Counted from the stretch's first letter, positions 26,167-35,253 are shown. The stretch is DNA of 64,000 nt from Chloroflexota bacterium (GCA_016838895.1 JAEKNU010000016.1:1-64000); one strand, 5' to 3'. Notes: generated by a model from the letters alone, not told the origin. A program made the numbers and translations.

Positions 26167-26201
26167 ACAGGCTTTCGATTCATCGAAAGCTTGTTTTTTT
26201 T
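26167..26201. terminator. Bidirectional terminator between R-M pair and PPOX gene
   Basis: Thirteen-pair stem (26167-26179 with 26182-26194, one wobble) and a two-base gap, followed on the plus strand by a run of T; on the minus strand TTTTCC follows. It separates two convergent genes. Confidence 0.8.
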
Positions 26202-26568
26202 ACACCACAATTTCCAAGGCAATATGGTGAGTATAGGATCCGATCAAACGCTGCATCATGTGAATGAAATGAAACTGCGCACCATATTTAGCAATCATTG
26301 CCTTGCGCACTTTTTCATTCATGATTGCATCATCCCGTATATAGGCCTGCGCTTCCTGCCATTCGCTTTTTGGCTTTCCACGCATATCGCTGCTGCAAAC
26401 CAGTACATCACTGCGATTCTTGATGCGCTTTACTTTCCAACTGGCACCATCTGTCCAGACGAATAACTTTCCATCAAGCTCAACTACCCAAACCGGCGTG
26501 ATCACCCCTTCCCCGCTTTTCTTATACGTTTGTAAAGCAATAAACTGTCCCTGTACAAGTTCTTGCAT
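26200..26568 (-). CDS. PPOX-class (F420/flavin-binding split-barrel) protein, copy 1
   Basis: 122 residues. GQFIALQTYKKSGEGVITPVWVVELDGKLFVWTDGASWKVKRIKN is the N-terminal half of the pyridoxamine-phosphate-oxidase-like split barrel, in the subgroup usually annotated as PPOX-class F420-dependent oxidoreductases. The substrate is unknown. It is closely similar to the protein at 27667-28035, and the two flank a membrane reductase-like gene on the same strand, which suggests local duplication. GEGVITPVW would contact the cofactor phosphate. Start as given; the Shine-Dalgarno is not strong. Confidence 0.8.
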   Translation of the reverse strand: MQELVQGQFIALQTYKKSGEGVITPVWVVELDGKLFVWTDGASWKVKRIKNRSDVLVCSSDMRGKPKSEWQEAQAYIRDDAIMNEKVRKAMIAKYGAQFHFIHMMQRLIGSYTHHIALEIVV

Positions 26569-26758
26569 TCTGTTTAATCCTTCTATCCACTCAAAAACTA
26601 CTCGATATTATAATTGTAGACTAAACAAAATAAAATCTTCAAGAGAAAACAGGGGCAATTCTTTTTCAATACACAAAAAACGGAGGGATTAATAACAATT
26701 ACACCGGGTATGCCTTTGAATACGTACCTCAAAGAAGCCCCATATTACAGAATATTTT

Positions 26759-27562
26759 TCAGATTCGCAGAGAAGTTATTTTGCTCAATTTCTTCAGAGA
26801 GTAGAGTGGTAAAAATGGAAACAGTAATGGTACCTTCCGAGCGTATGCTTGAAATACTTCTTCAGCCCCATAGCGTGCTTCCTGTTTCAGCTCAAGGCGC
26901 ACTGTGGAAACCAGCATCACAAATACAATGCCACAAAAACCGGCAGCAGCTACGATCCAGGGTAATACTCCACGGTATACAGCAAACCCAGTAATGAAGT
27001 TCCCTGTCCAAAAAGTAATTTCACCAAAGTAATTGGGGCATCTACTCCAACGAAATAAACCAACATTGCAAAAGGATGAGGGAAATTGTTCTTTGAAGGC
27101 TGATTTTTGGCGATCCGCAATGCTCTCTAACAAGATACCAGCAATCATGATCACAACGCCAAGATAAGGAAAAAACATATTCTGATTTTTCATTGATCCC
27201 TGAAACGCAAGGGGGGAAATCATTAATACATATAACAATGATACTGTTATCCAGATACCAATTTTGCTAAATCCACGAATGGATGATGTATCCCTTTTTG
27301 CAGTATCCATCTCTTTTCGATATGTTTGTTTATACTCTCGTAAAAGGAGGAAAATTCCCAATCGTAAACCATAAAGCATCAGTAATATACTATGCAGTAA
27401 AAACGATAATGTAATTTGTTCACGAAAATAGACCGTTAGAAAAATGGCCATGCCCGTGATTGCAAATCCATACCCCACGCTGATAAAATAAATGAAACGA
27501 TAAAATCCGATCGCCGAAACAAGTAAAGCCAAACCAAAAAGAAAACAGAATAATAGTAACAT
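26759..27562 (-). CDS. DUF1295/steroid 5-alpha-reductase-like membrane protein
   Basis: 267 residues with six or seven membrane helices. The cytosolic-side block LFRWSRCPNYFGEITFWTGNFI followed by a helix, and EARYGAEEVFQAYARKVPLLFPFLP near the C-terminus, match the DUF1295/5-alpha-reductase and isoprenylcysteine methyltransferase-like superfamily, where the P-N-Y-x-G-E motif binds the cofactor. The reaction and lipid substrate are unknown. It lies between two paralogous PPOX flavoprotein genes on the same strand; a shared redox pathway is possible but not shown. Confidence 0.75.
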   Translation of the reverse strand: MLLLFCFLFGLALLVSAIGFYRFIYFISVGYGFAITGMAIFLTVYFREQITLSFLLHSILLMLYGLRLGIFLLLREYKQTYRKEMDTAKRDTSSIRGFSKIGIWITVSLLYVLMISPLAFQGSMKNQNMFFPYLGVVIMIAGILLESIADRQKSAFKEQFPSSFCNVGLFRWSRCPNYFGEITFWTGNFITGFAVYRGVLPWIVAAAGFCGIVFVMLVSTVRLELKQEARYGAEEVFQAYARKVPLLFPFLPLYSLKKLSKITSLRI

Positions 27563-27666
27563 TGATGCATCCTATATTTCCGGATCAAATGATTCCCCGA
27601 TTATCATCCTCTCCAAAACTGTTTTTTAATCTTACAACAAGTACAATAGCCGTTTTATAATGCTAC

Positions 27667-28035
27667 CTAGGATATTTCAACGGTTATGTGTCGTCCAACC
27701 GGACCTGATAGCTTCTGCATGAACGTGATGAGATAGTATTGAATGCCATATTTCTTGACCATCGCTTTATGTACACGCTCGTTTAATTCAGGTTCATCGC
27801 GAATCAATGCTTGCGCTTCCACCCATTCACTTTTTGGTATCCCTCGAGCATTACTGCTACAGATTTTAATATTTCCATTATTGCGAATTCGCTTTACCTT
27901 CCAGCTATTTTCATCCGTCCAAACATATAATTTGCTCTCAAGTTCTACAACCCAAACAGGTGTAATTACCCCATCCCCGCTTTTTTTGTAGGATTGTAGA
28001 GCCATAAATTGTCCCTTAGCGATTTTCTCCAACAT
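27667..28035 (-). CDS. PPOX-class (F420/flavin-binding split-barrel) protein, copy 2
   Basis: 122 residues from the ATG at 28035, which aligns with the start of the paralogue at 26568 and has GGAG and AAAAAGG upstream; the longer start at 28068 would add 11 residues with no match. KGQFMALQSYKKSGDGVITPVWVVELESKLYVWTDENSWKVKRI mirrors copy 1 almost position by position. PPOX-class oxidoreductases reduce small substrates with F420 or FMN. Substrate unknown. Confidence 0.8.
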   Translation of the reverse strand: MLEKIAKGQFMALQSYKKSGDGVITPVWVVELESKLYVWTDENSWKVKRIRNNGNIKICSSNARGIPKSEWVEAQALIRDEPELNERVHKAMVKKYGIQYYLITFMQKLSGPVGRHITVEIS

Positions 28036-28174
28036 GCCTTTTTCTCCTATACGACTAATTTGATCCACTATAGGGATACTATACCATGAATAGCGCTAAG
28101 CCCGGAAAAAGCCCGGTCATTCGTACAGGTCAGTTAACAAATGGATGTGCTAAAATTGCTCTATTACATTTTAC

Positions 28175-29389
28175 ATGGATGCTATCATGAATTCTATTGT
28201 CAAACGATTTTCTAAAATTCCTCGCGAACTTGTCCTTTTTATGATCGTTACCATTCTGATGGGTCTATCTACCAGCATGATGGATTCTACGTTTAACAAT
28301 TTCCTGGATGCCAATTTTTCGCTGAGCGGATTCCAACGCTCTTTTTTGGAGTTTCCCAGGGAATTACCCGGCTTCCTAGTGGTGTTCGTTTCTGCCGCGT
28401 TGTGGTTCTTTTGCAGCCGTCGTTTAGGCGGAATTTCCTTTTTACTGAGTGCAGTCGGTGCACTGTGTATTGGATTTCTCTCAAAATCATATGGGTTAAT
28501 GATTGTCTGGCTATTCATTTATAGTTTAGGGCAGCATCTTTTCATCCCGCTCTCTAATTCCATTGGGATGGAACTGGCCAGGGAAGGTCATACCGGCAAA
28601 CGTCTGGGACAACTCAACGCGTTACGCAATGGCGCCACCATTGCGGGTAGTTTTTTTATCTTCATTGCTTTCCGCTATTTCAATTTCACTTTCAAGCATT
28701 CCTTCCTGGTTATGGCCGTCATTTTCCTTATCGCTGCACTGGTCATGTTCCGCATGCAACGTCAAACCGTCAAACTTCCCAAGACCTTTCTTAAACTACA
28801 TAAGGAGTATCGTTTATATTATATTCTGGCGGTTTTATATGGTTCCCGTAAACAATTATTTATCACCTTCGCTCCTTGGGTACTGGTGACCATTTTCAAC
28901 CAATCCACGCAAACATTAGCAACCCTGTTAACCATTGGCGGTGTAATTGGCATATTATTTCAACCCCTCCTGGGCTGGGCAATTGATCATTTAGGGGAAC
29001 GATTTGTACTGATTACAGAAGCGCTGTTACTGGTCTTGGTTTGTTTGGGTTATGCTTTTGGAAAAAACCTGTTTAGCGAGCATATTGCTTTTCTAATCGC
29101 ATGTGTCTGCTTTTTACTGGACCAAATGCTCATGTCAGTCAACATGGCGCGTGCCATGTATATGCAAAAAATTGCCATCGTTTCTGAAGATGTGCAGCCA
29201 GCTCTGACTGCCGGTGTAACCATTGATCATATCTTCTCAATTACCATCGCGATTCTAGGTGGCCTGATCTGGAATGCTTTCGGGTATCAATACGTTTTCT
29301 ATTTAGGGATGTTTATTGCCGTTTTAAATTTTCTAGCTGCATTAAAAATTGATATTCCCAATTCAGGACGTCCCCAAACTGTCAAATAA
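28175..29389 (+). CDS. MFS transporter
   Basis: 404 residues with about 12 hydrophobic segments in two sets of six (for example LVLFMIVTILMGLS, LPGFLVVFVSAALWFF, GGISFLLSAVGALCIGFL, LATLLTIGGVIGILFQPLLGWAIDHLG). The conserved loop GWAIDHLGERFVL between helices corresponds to the MFS motif A repeat (GxxxDxxGxR). Substrate unknown. The start may be 28175 or the ATG at 28187; neither has a clear Shine-Dalgarno. It is divergent from the PPOX copy 2. Confidence 0.82.
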   Translation: MDAIMNSIVKRFSKIPRELVLFMIVTILMGLSTSMMDSTFNNFLDANFSLSGFQRSFLEFPRELPGFLVVFVSAALWFFCSRRLGGISFLLSAVGALCIGFLSKSYGLMIVWLFIYSLGQHLFIPLSNSIGMELAREGHTGKRLGQLNALRNGATIAGSFFIFIAFRYFNFTFKHSFLVMAVIFLIAALVMFRMQRQTVKLPKTFLKLHKEYRLYYILAVLYGSRKQLFITFAPWVLVTIFNQSTQTLATLLTIGGVIGILFQPLLGWAIDHLGERFVLITEALLLVLVCLGYAFGKNLFSEHIAFLIACVCFLLDQMLMSVNMARAMYMQKIAIVSEDVQPALTAGVTIDHIFSITIAILGGLIWNAFGYQYVFYLGMFIAVLNFLAALKIDIPNSGRPQTVK

Positions 29390-29570
29390 ATTAATTAATT
29401 CATCAGAATATCATCATTTTCATCAGTCATAGCAAGAATCGTCAATCTTTCACGTGATTTTATTTTTGCTGCCCCTAACCATCACATGCAGGGTCAAGTT
29501 TGTTCTTCATGAACAAGATATCATCATTGTAGCGGCGTGCAACCACGCTGAAATTATGATGGAGGAAATT

Positions 29571-30050
29571 ATGACCATGCAATTAAAACCTATTGGAAAG
29601 ATCAATTGTCAAAATGGCCAGTTTAACATTCAAGTGGATGAAGCGTACCGAGCTGGTTTGCTGGAAGTAAATCAATTTGATACACTACAAGTATTGTTCT
29701 GGTGTCATTATATGGATAAAAAGGAAATGCGCAGTATGCTGGTTTTTGATCAACCCTACAAACACAGCCCGGAAAAGATGGGCGTATTTGCCACCCGTTC
29801 CCCTGTGCGTCCCAATCCAATTGCCTTAACCGCTGTTTCTGTTCTGAATGTGGATGCTGAAGCCGGCATCATCACCATTCCTTATATTGACGCGGAAGAT
29901 GGCTCACCTTTGCTGGATCTCAAACCCTATACCCCATCCATTGACCGGGTTAAGAACACCCAGCCACCTGCCTGGTCAGCACATTGGCCCACTTGTGTAG
30001 AAGAATCAGGTGAATTTGACTGGGCTGCAGAATTTGTAAACGCCCAATAA
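29571..30050 (+). CDS. TrmO/TsaA-family tRNA methyltransferase
   Basis: 159 residues. LVFDQPYKHSPEKMGVFATRSPVRPNPIALTAVSVLNVD is the TsaA/TrmO signature (MGVFATRSPxRPNPI), and the beta-barrel strands IPYIDAEDGSPLLDLKPYTPSID follow. TrmO methylates N6 of t6A37 in tRNA(Thr) using SAM in E. coli; the family is broader, so I give no symbol. The ATG at 29571 has GGAGG at 29562-29566; the long upstream frame has no ribosome site. An inverted repeat TTGTTC-N5-GAACAA lies upstream near 29500. Confidence 0.85.
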   Translation: MTMQLKPIGKINCQNGQFNIQVDEAYRAGLLEVNQFDTLQVLFWCHYMDKKEMRSMLVFDQPYKHSPEKMGVFATRSPVRPNPIALTAVSVLNVDAEAGIITIPYIDAEDGSPLLDLKPYTPSIDRVKNTQPPAWSAHWPTCVEESGEFDWAAEFVNAQ

Positions 30051-30058
30051 AACAACCA

Positions 30059-30086
30059 TTCAGGGGAAAGCAATCCTTCCCCTGAA
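30059..30086 (+). terminator. Terminator after the TrmO-like gene
   Basis: Ten-pair perfect stem (30059-30068 with 30077-30086) followed by ATTTTCC, nine bases after the stop codon. Confidence 0.75.
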
Positions 30087-30107
30087 ATTTTCCTCCCGGA
30101 GTTTTTC

Positions 30108-30617
30108 ATGCCGCGTCCCACCAACAAGAAAATGCTGCTTGACCTGATGCAAAAAGAGCATCAGAAACTGGTAAATCAAATTGAGCAATTATCGGAGGAA
30201 ATAATTCTGCATCACAGCCAGATCACCGGCTATGCCATCAAGGATGTATTGGCACACCTAACCGCCTGGGAGCAATTATGCCTGGGGTGGTATCAAGCAG
30301 GAATCAAGCATAAACCACCCCAACTGCCCCATCCGGGATATACCTGGCGCCAAATACCCGAACTAAACAAGATGTTTTGTGAACGGGATAGTCACAAAAC
30401 GCTGGCAGAGGTATTAAATGATTTCCATGTTTCGTTTGATGAAATACTGAAAACCATACAAAATATTGACGAAGAAGAGATGTTCACCCCCGAAATATAT
30501 AGCTGGACCAATAAAAACGCCATGGGTACTTATTTTGTCTCGGCCACCAGCAGTCATTATGTCTGGGCACAGAAAGAAGTCAAAAAATGCCAAAAGGATT
30601 GTCAAACAGGTGGCTGA
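30108..30617 (+). CDS. ClbS/DfsB-family four-helix protein
   Basis: 169 residues. The opening MPRPTNKKMLLDLMQKEHQKLVNQIEQL and DVLAHLTAWEQLCLGWYQAG are characteristic of the ClbS/DfsB family (DUF1706), a DinB-like four-helix bundle. Its best-known member, ClbS, protects colibactin producers by opening the toxin's cyclopropane warhead. No genotoxin pathway is in this window, so a detoxification role here is only a family-based guess. Metal-binding residues of DinB proteins are not obvious. The stop codon lies inside the following terminator hairpin. Confidence 0.8.
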   Translation: MPRPTNKKMLLDLMQKEHQKLVNQIEQLSEEIILHHSQITGYAIKDVLAHLTAWEQLCLGWYQAGIKHKPPQLPHPGYTWRQIPELNKMFCERDSHKTLAEVLNDFHVSFDEILKTIQNIDEEEMFTPEIYSWTNKNAMGTYFVSATSSHYVWAQKEVKKCQKDCQTGG

Positions 30618-30631
30618 TCAGCCACCTGTTT
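30604..30631. terminator. Bidirectional terminator
   Basis: A perfect 28-base palindrome (arms of 12 plus a GATC centre) overlapping the ClbS-like stop codon, then TTATTTCT. It lies between two convergent genes and can serve both. Confidence 0.85.
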
Positions 30632-30647
30632 TATTTCTCTACGCCTC

Positions 30648-31421
30648 TCAGTTTAATTGCACTGTGATACCAATTTCACCTGGTTGATATTCCCGTAAAT
30701 CAACGATAATGTCATCTTTTGTTAATTGCACTGCATACACTTGACTATTTTGATTTCTGGATTCATGCACCAACTCAAAACCATTTGCCATCAGCGTTTC
30801 GCTGTATTCCGCCAACAAATTAATGTTTTCAGAATTACAAAACATATTACCTGCACCATCTGACTGAACCATCATGACATCTAACGCACAATCCGGTTCA
30901 GGTAGAACACCAACCAAAGCATCCGGCCAATGCGGACCAGTACTAATATCCGCCGCAAATGGTTGAGCATTAATATCCATCGTACCTTCATTATCACCAT
31001 ATTCTATACGGATTTGAATCTCACCCTTAATGATGTCCACAGCATCATACGCCCCTTTATCGATATCCTTTTGGGTGGGTTCCTGCTCGCTATCCGCATA
31101 AAACAGCAGATATTTCAGCGAAAATCCACGATCCTCAAACTCCTGCAAATATGTATGCATTTCCTTTTCTGACACCTCTTCAAAGAAAATCCTTACTCGA
31201 GTATCATCGGCCATGATGCTACCAATCGTTCCCGGAATAGGCGGAATCTCTTCCGGCAGGTATTCAGGCCATTCCTGTGCGCCAAATGAAAAACCATCAA
31301 GCTCAAATTGAAGTTCAGGTGTTGCAGTTGCTCTGTTAAATAATGATGTAGGTGATGCCATTCGACAGCCAATAATAAATACCATTAATCCACCAATGCA
31401 TAAAAGACATCGTTTTTTCAT
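30648..31421 (-). CDS. Lipoprotein of unknown function
   Basis: 257 residues from MKKRCLLCIGGLMVFIIGC, a typical lipoprotein signal with the lipid-modified Cys at 19. The mature part has two related alpha/beta halves (FFEEVSEKEMHTYLQEFEDRGFSLKYLL and NINLLAEYSETLMANGFELVHES), each a helix followed by G-F-x-L and a strand, suggesting an internal duplication. It contains acidic stretches (EWPEYLPEEIPPIPGTIGSI). No family recognised. The ATG at 31421 gives the normal signal; the frame upstream lacks one. Confidence 0.7.
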   Translation of the reverse strand: MKKRCLLCIGGLMVFIIGCRMASPTSLFNRATATPELQFELDGFSFGAQEWPEYLPEEIPPIPGTIGSIMADDTRVRIFFEEVSEKEMHTYLQEFEDRGFSLKYLLFYADSEQEPTQKDIDKGAYDAVDIIKGEIQIRIEYGDNEGTMDINAQPFAADISTGPHWPDALVGVLPEPDCALDVMMVQSDGAGNMFCNSENINLLAEYSETLMANGFELVHESRNQNSQVYAVQLTKDDIIVDLREYQPGEIGITVQLN

Positions 31422-31534
31422 TTGATCCTCCCAATCCAGATTAATCATAAAATCATCTTGCAGGGTTTTGTGGGTTTGCTATTTAATTAACACCAATAAT
31501 GGGGATGCTACTACCTATTGTATCCCAAGCCAGA

Positions 31535-31565
31535 TAAAAAAACGAGCGATCCTAGTGATCGCTCG
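31535..31565 (-). terminator. Terminator of the terC gene
   Basis: Nine-pair stem (31543-31551 with 31557-31565) which on the minus strand is followed by a run of T (complement of A31535-31542), about 40 bases after the TerC stop codon. Confidence 0.85.
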
Positions 31566-31603
31566 CTGTGATAGTCATGCATGAAAAGCCTAAAAACAAT
31601 AAA

Positions 31604-32341
31604 TTATTCCTGCACGGCTTTCTTTCGATCACGCACCTTGCGGTAGCGCATATTGATCATTTCTATAAAAATTGCAAAGAACATGGAGAAATAAATATAT
31701 CCCTTGGGAATTTCCTGACCAAACCCTTCTGCCACCAGCGAGAAACCGATTAACATCAGGAAAGCCAGGGCAAGAATCTTCAGTGATGGATGGTTTTCGA
31801 TAAAATCGCTGATCTTGGGGGCAAATAATATCATCACGCCAATGGCAATCACAATCGCTGTAATCATCACCCATAATTGATTGGAGATACCCACGGCTGT
31901 AATCACAGAATCCAGTGAGAAAACAATATCCAATAAGGCAATTTGTACAATCACACCCCAAAAGGTGCTGGTACGTTTCTTTTCCTTATCACGCACTTCC
32001 TCTTTATGATCATGATATTCCAGATTTTCCTGGATCTCGATTGTACTTTTTGCCAATAAGAATAAACCGCCTGCCAACATGACAATCTCGCGACCAGTGA
32101 CTTCATGACTGAAGACAGAAAACAACGGATCAGTCAATTTGGCTAATAATGAAATCGAAAACAATAAACCAATTCTGGTAACAACAGCCAACCCCAATCC
32201 CAAACGCTGCGCCTGGTAGCGATTTTCCTTGGGTAATTTTCCTGAAAGAATCGTCAGGAAAATAATATTATCAATACCCAGAACAACTTCCAATAAAATA
32301 AGCGTGATTAACGCAATAGCAGATTCAAAGATTAAATCCAT
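31604..32341 (-). CDS. TerC-family integral membrane protein
   Basis: 245 residues with seven membrane segments. LLEVVLGIDNIIFLTILSGKLP and LLDIVFSLDSVITAVGIS are the paired TerC motifs, each carrying an acidic residue in a membrane helix. Members transport Mn2+ or related metals, or are linked to tellurite resistance and to metal loading of exported enzymes. A cytoplasmic charged loop (EYHDHKEEVRDKEKKR) lies in the middle. It has its own terminator; the ferritin-like gene upstream is separated by another hairpin. Confidence 0.88.
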   Translation of the reverse strand: MDLIFESAIALITLILLEVVLGIDNIIFLTILSGKLPKENRYQAQRLGLGLAVVTRIGLLFSISLLAKLTDPLFSVFSHEVTGREIVMLAGGLFLLAKSTIEIQENLEYHDHKEEVRDKEKKRTSTFWGVIVQIALLDIVFSLDSVITAVGISNQLWVMITAIVIAIGVMILFAPKISDFIENHPSLKILALAFLMLIGFSLVAEGFGQEIPKGYIYFSMFFAIFIEMINMRYRKVRDRKKAVQE

Positions 32342-32416
32342 CTTGTATACTCCAAATCAAAATTGATATCCTATTATATCGGGTTGTACACCTTCCTGCC
32401 AATGCGTATCCTAATA

Positions 32417-32450
32417 AACAAACAGGCCGCCATTTAGCAGCCTGTTTGTT
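32417..32450. terminator. Terminator between ferritin-like and terC genes
   Basis: Eleven-pair perfect stem (32417-32427 with 32440-32450), loop of 12. On the minus strand it follows the DUF2202 stop codon by 20 bases. T content after the stem is modest. Confidence 0.7.
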
Positions 32451-32469
32451 ACGTATTGCGTATACCTGG

Positions 32470-33096
32470 CTAGTTACATAGCTCAAATTGTGGGAGATGG
32501 CTGTTCAATGAAGCACGCTGCAGATTTGTATAAACTCGATTCAAATCAGTATGCGTTGTGAAAGCCATCAGTTCATCATACAATGCAGCATCAACGATTT
32601 CAGCATCCACACCGGCCTGGCAGGCATCCTCCAAGCTGGCGAACGAAGAGTCCATGGCATTATATATTGGGATATCCAAACCATATTTCTCTGCCTGACG
32701 AACCAGTGCTGTGGCGTGGCTGGCTTCGGATAAAGCGATTTCGGTGAAGGGAATTACATTCCCAAAATCAGCAATAACACTCTCATACAATGCGCGGGCA
32801 GTGTACTCTTCTTCAATCGCACGCATCAGGCCATCAGCTTCTTCAGCACTCAAAGGGGTCAAGGCATAGCCTGTTCCCATACCGGCACCACTGGCGCCAT
32901 ATCCCTGACCGGCACCCATCATGGAACCTTGTTCATAAAGGGTAGCATCATCCCTATTAGGATCTACTAGCGGGTCACCAAAGGGTCCCCGACGGCTATC
33001 CGTAGATGCTTCGACAACATCAGCAGGCGCACAGGCCATCAACGCCAATGAGAATATACTCACTACCACGAAAGTTAAGATTAAATTCTTTTTCAT
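32470..33096 (-). CDS. DUF2202 ferritin-like lipoprotein
   Basis: 208 residues. Signal peptide with lipobox LALMAC (Cys 22). A Gly/Met-rich low-complexity linker (GSMMGAGQGYGASGAGMGTGY, about 58-78) leads into a four-helix ferritin-like domain: AIEEEYTARALYESVIADFG and ALSEASHATALVRQAEKYG carry the Glu and E-x2-H residues expected for a di-iron site. Related DUF2202 proteins occur as exported ferritin-like domains of unknown function. AAGGAG precedes the start. It lies downstream of a two-component system on the same strand. Confidence 0.82.
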   Translation of the reverse strand: MKKNLILTFVVVSIFSLALMACAPADVVEASTDSRRGPFGDPLVDPNRDDATLYEQGSMMGAGQGYGASGAGMGTGYALTPLSAEEADGLMRAIEEEYTARALYESVIADFGNVIPFTEIALSEASHATALVRQAEKYGLDIPIYNAMDSSFASLEDACQAGVDAEIVDAALYDELMAFTTHTDLNRVYTNLQRASLNSHLPQFELCN

Positions 33097-33204
33097 TTCA
33101 ATACTCCTTGCACAGACAAGCTGTGGATTTGTTTATTTGATTATCTCTATCATATCCATCAGGTCTGTAGATCTATCGAAGAAGAAATGAAGATTTTGTG
33201 AATT

Positions 33205-34566
33205 CTATTCAGATACTTTCGGTAAAGTAAGCCTAAATACTGCCCCACCTTGCGGATCATTATCGGCGGTAAGTGTTCCCTTATTCAATTCCGCTAATTT
33301 TCTGGCAATCGCCAAGCCTAACCCTGATCCGGTTTCCCCACGGCTGCGCGATTTATCTGCCTTATAAAAGCGCTCAAATACATACGGTAAAGCCTCTGGT
33401 GCGATCCCCTTGCCTGTATCTCGCACTTTAAGGCATACAGTATCACCTTCCCTGTCCAGTGAGAGATATACTTGGCTTCCTTCAGGGGAATAACGCAGCG
33501 CGTTCTGCAACAAATTAGATATGATCTGTGTAATGCGCGTACGGTCAGCATACACAGGAAAAGTCCCCTTGCGCTCCGGTTGATTCAAGCCAATATTTCG
33601 CCGCGCAGCCTGCTGTTTAAATTGTACTGAAAGACTCATCAGTAAATCATATACATCAAACGTGGTTTTATCCAATGCTAGTTCACCGGCCTCTGCCAAT
33701 GAGAGGGTGCGCAAATCCTGCACAAGATGGGTTAACATCTCATTCTGATCCACAATAGGCAGTAAACTATCCAGCGTTAGCGGGTAAACACCATCTTGTA
33801 AAGCTTCCAGATTAACCTTCTGCACCGCTAGTGGAGTACGCAATTCATGTGCAATATCTGCCGTCATTGACTTGCGATTACGTTCTGCTTCTTGCAAAGC
33901 ATCCGCCATCTGATTAAACGTGCGCGCCAATGTTTTGATCTCCTGCGTCCCTTTGACCGCTACACGTTCATCCAGGTTCCCTTTAGCCAGTGAGGATGCC
34001 GCTTTTGTTAATTGCCCAATCGGTTTGACAAATATGCCTGCCACCAACATCGCCAGCACCAAAGCTGCTATACCGGAGATCAGTGCTGCCCGACCTAAGG
34101 CTTCATCCAGATGCGATAACAAAGCACTCTCCAATGCACCGCTTGAAGTTGATTGCCCGGGTAGGATCAGATAACCCACCGTTTGCTTTTCTAGAAACAG
34201 TTCAATGCCCTCAGCCAATTCCTCATCCGACAATACCCGCCCAATTTCATCCTCTGTACCACCAAACAACATCATGCCATCAGCATCCGTGAGATGCAAT
34301 GACATCCGTCCTTGTTCATTTCGTCCAACACCACCGCCAAACCCACTATTCCCGCTCTTCGACAAAATCTGCTCAACACCATCCCAGCTTTGATGGGTTG
34401 CATAGTATTCTTCAAGCTCCTCAACAGTGGCATTAATGCCTAATTCACCACCACGATTAACAAACTTGCGCAGTTGGTCTGCCGTGGTTTTACGAATGGA
34501 TAGACTCACCCCCACCAACGTGATGATAATCAATATTGCAAAAGCGGTAAATAATCTTGAACGCAT
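33205..34566 (-). CDS. Sensor histidine kinase
   Basis: 453 residues: a membrane helix at 5-24, a sensor domain of about 130 residues with a Gly-rich loop (GNSGFGGGVGRNEQ), a second helix at 160-182, HAMP (to about 225), HisKA with phospho-accepting His240 in TADIAHELRTPL, and the ATPase boxes NLLQNALRYSPEG, VRDTGKGIAPE, FERFYKADKSRS and GSGLGLAIARKLAEL. BaeS-like layout. It begins three bases after the response-regulator stop, so the two form one operon. The signal is unknown. Confidence 0.92.
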   Translation of the reverse strand: MRSRLFTAFAILIIITLVGVSLSIRKTTADQLRKFVNRGGELGINATVEELEEYYATHQSWDGVEQILSKSGNSGFGGGVGRNEQGRMSLHLTDADGMMLFGGTEDEIGRVLSDEELAEGIELFLEKQTVGYLILPGQSTSSGALESALLSHLDEALGRAALISGIAALVLAMLVAGIFVKPIGQLTKAASSLAKGNLDERVAVKGTQEIKTLARTFNQMADALQEAERNRKSMTADIAHELRTPLAVQKVNLEALQDGVYPLTLDSLLPIVDQNEMLTHLVQDLRTLSLAEAGELALDKTTFDVYDLLMSLSVQFKQQAARRNIGLNQPERKGTFPVYADRTRITQIISNLLQNALRYSPEGSQVYLSLDREGDTVCLKVRDTGKGIAPEALPYVFERFYKADKSRSRGETGSGLGLAIARKLAELNKGTLTADNDPQGGAVFRLTLPKVSE

Positions 34567-34569
34567 GGC

Positions 34570-35253
34570 TTAATCCTCTTTCCGGAAACGATACCCTACC
34601 CCAAAAACGGTTTCTATATAGGGAGGATCGCCTTTTTCCTTTTGTAATTTGGCCCGCAAGTTCTTGATATGCGCATCAATGGTGCGCTCATAGCCTTCAA
34701 AGGCCTCCCCTTGCGTTGTTTCCAGCAATTGCAATCGGTTATATACCCGCCCGGGTTTTTCGGCTAACACACTCAATAATTTGAATTCAGTTAAGGTCAG
34801 CTCAAGCTCCTTGCCTTCACGTAAGGCGCGCATTTCATCCTGATCTATCTCCAGATCAAGGATGTGTATTTTTTTCGTTTCCGGCTCGTTTTTGCCTGCC
34901 CTACGCAGTACTGCCTTGACACGCAAAACCACCTCCCGCACGGAAAATGGCTTGGTGATATAATCATCCGCCCCCAGCTCCAGCCCGATCAAACGATCAG
35001 TTTCTTCTACCCGCGCAGTCAGCATGATGATCGGCGTATTGCCCTGCCGCCGGATATTGCGTGCGATGTCCAATCCATCCATACCAGGCAAATTCAAATC
35101 CAAAATCACCAGATCAGGTCGCATATTTTCCCAGGTCTTGTAACCGCTGTCCCCGCGGTATTCTGACAAAACCTTAAAACCAGCTTTTTCCAGATACGAG
35201 CGAATACCGCGTACCAACTCAGGTTCATCTTCAATAATTAATATCGTTTCCAT
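34570..35253 (-). CDS. OmpR-family response regulator
   Basis: 227 residues. Receiver domain with acidic pocket IIEDE (8-10), phospho-acceptor Asp52 in VILDLNLPGMDG, and ADDYITKPF with the conserved Lys. C-terminal winged helix (TLTEFKLLSVLAEKPGRVYNRLQLL and IDAHIKNLRAKLQ) binds DNA. It precedes its histidine kinase. The nearest downstream genes, the ferritin-like lipoprotein and TerC, are possible targets; no direct evidence. Confidence 0.93.
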   Translation of the reverse strand: METILIIEDEPELVRGIRSYLEKAGFKVLSEYRGDSGYKTWENMRPDLVILDLNLPGMDGLDIARNIRRQGNTPIIMLTARVEETDRLIGLELGADDYITKPFSVREVVLRVKAVLRRAGKNEPETKKIHILDLEIDQDEMRALREGKELELTLTEFKLLSVLAEKPGRVYNRLQLLETTQGEAFEGYERTIDAHIKNLRAKLQKEKGDPPYIETVFGVGYRFRKED

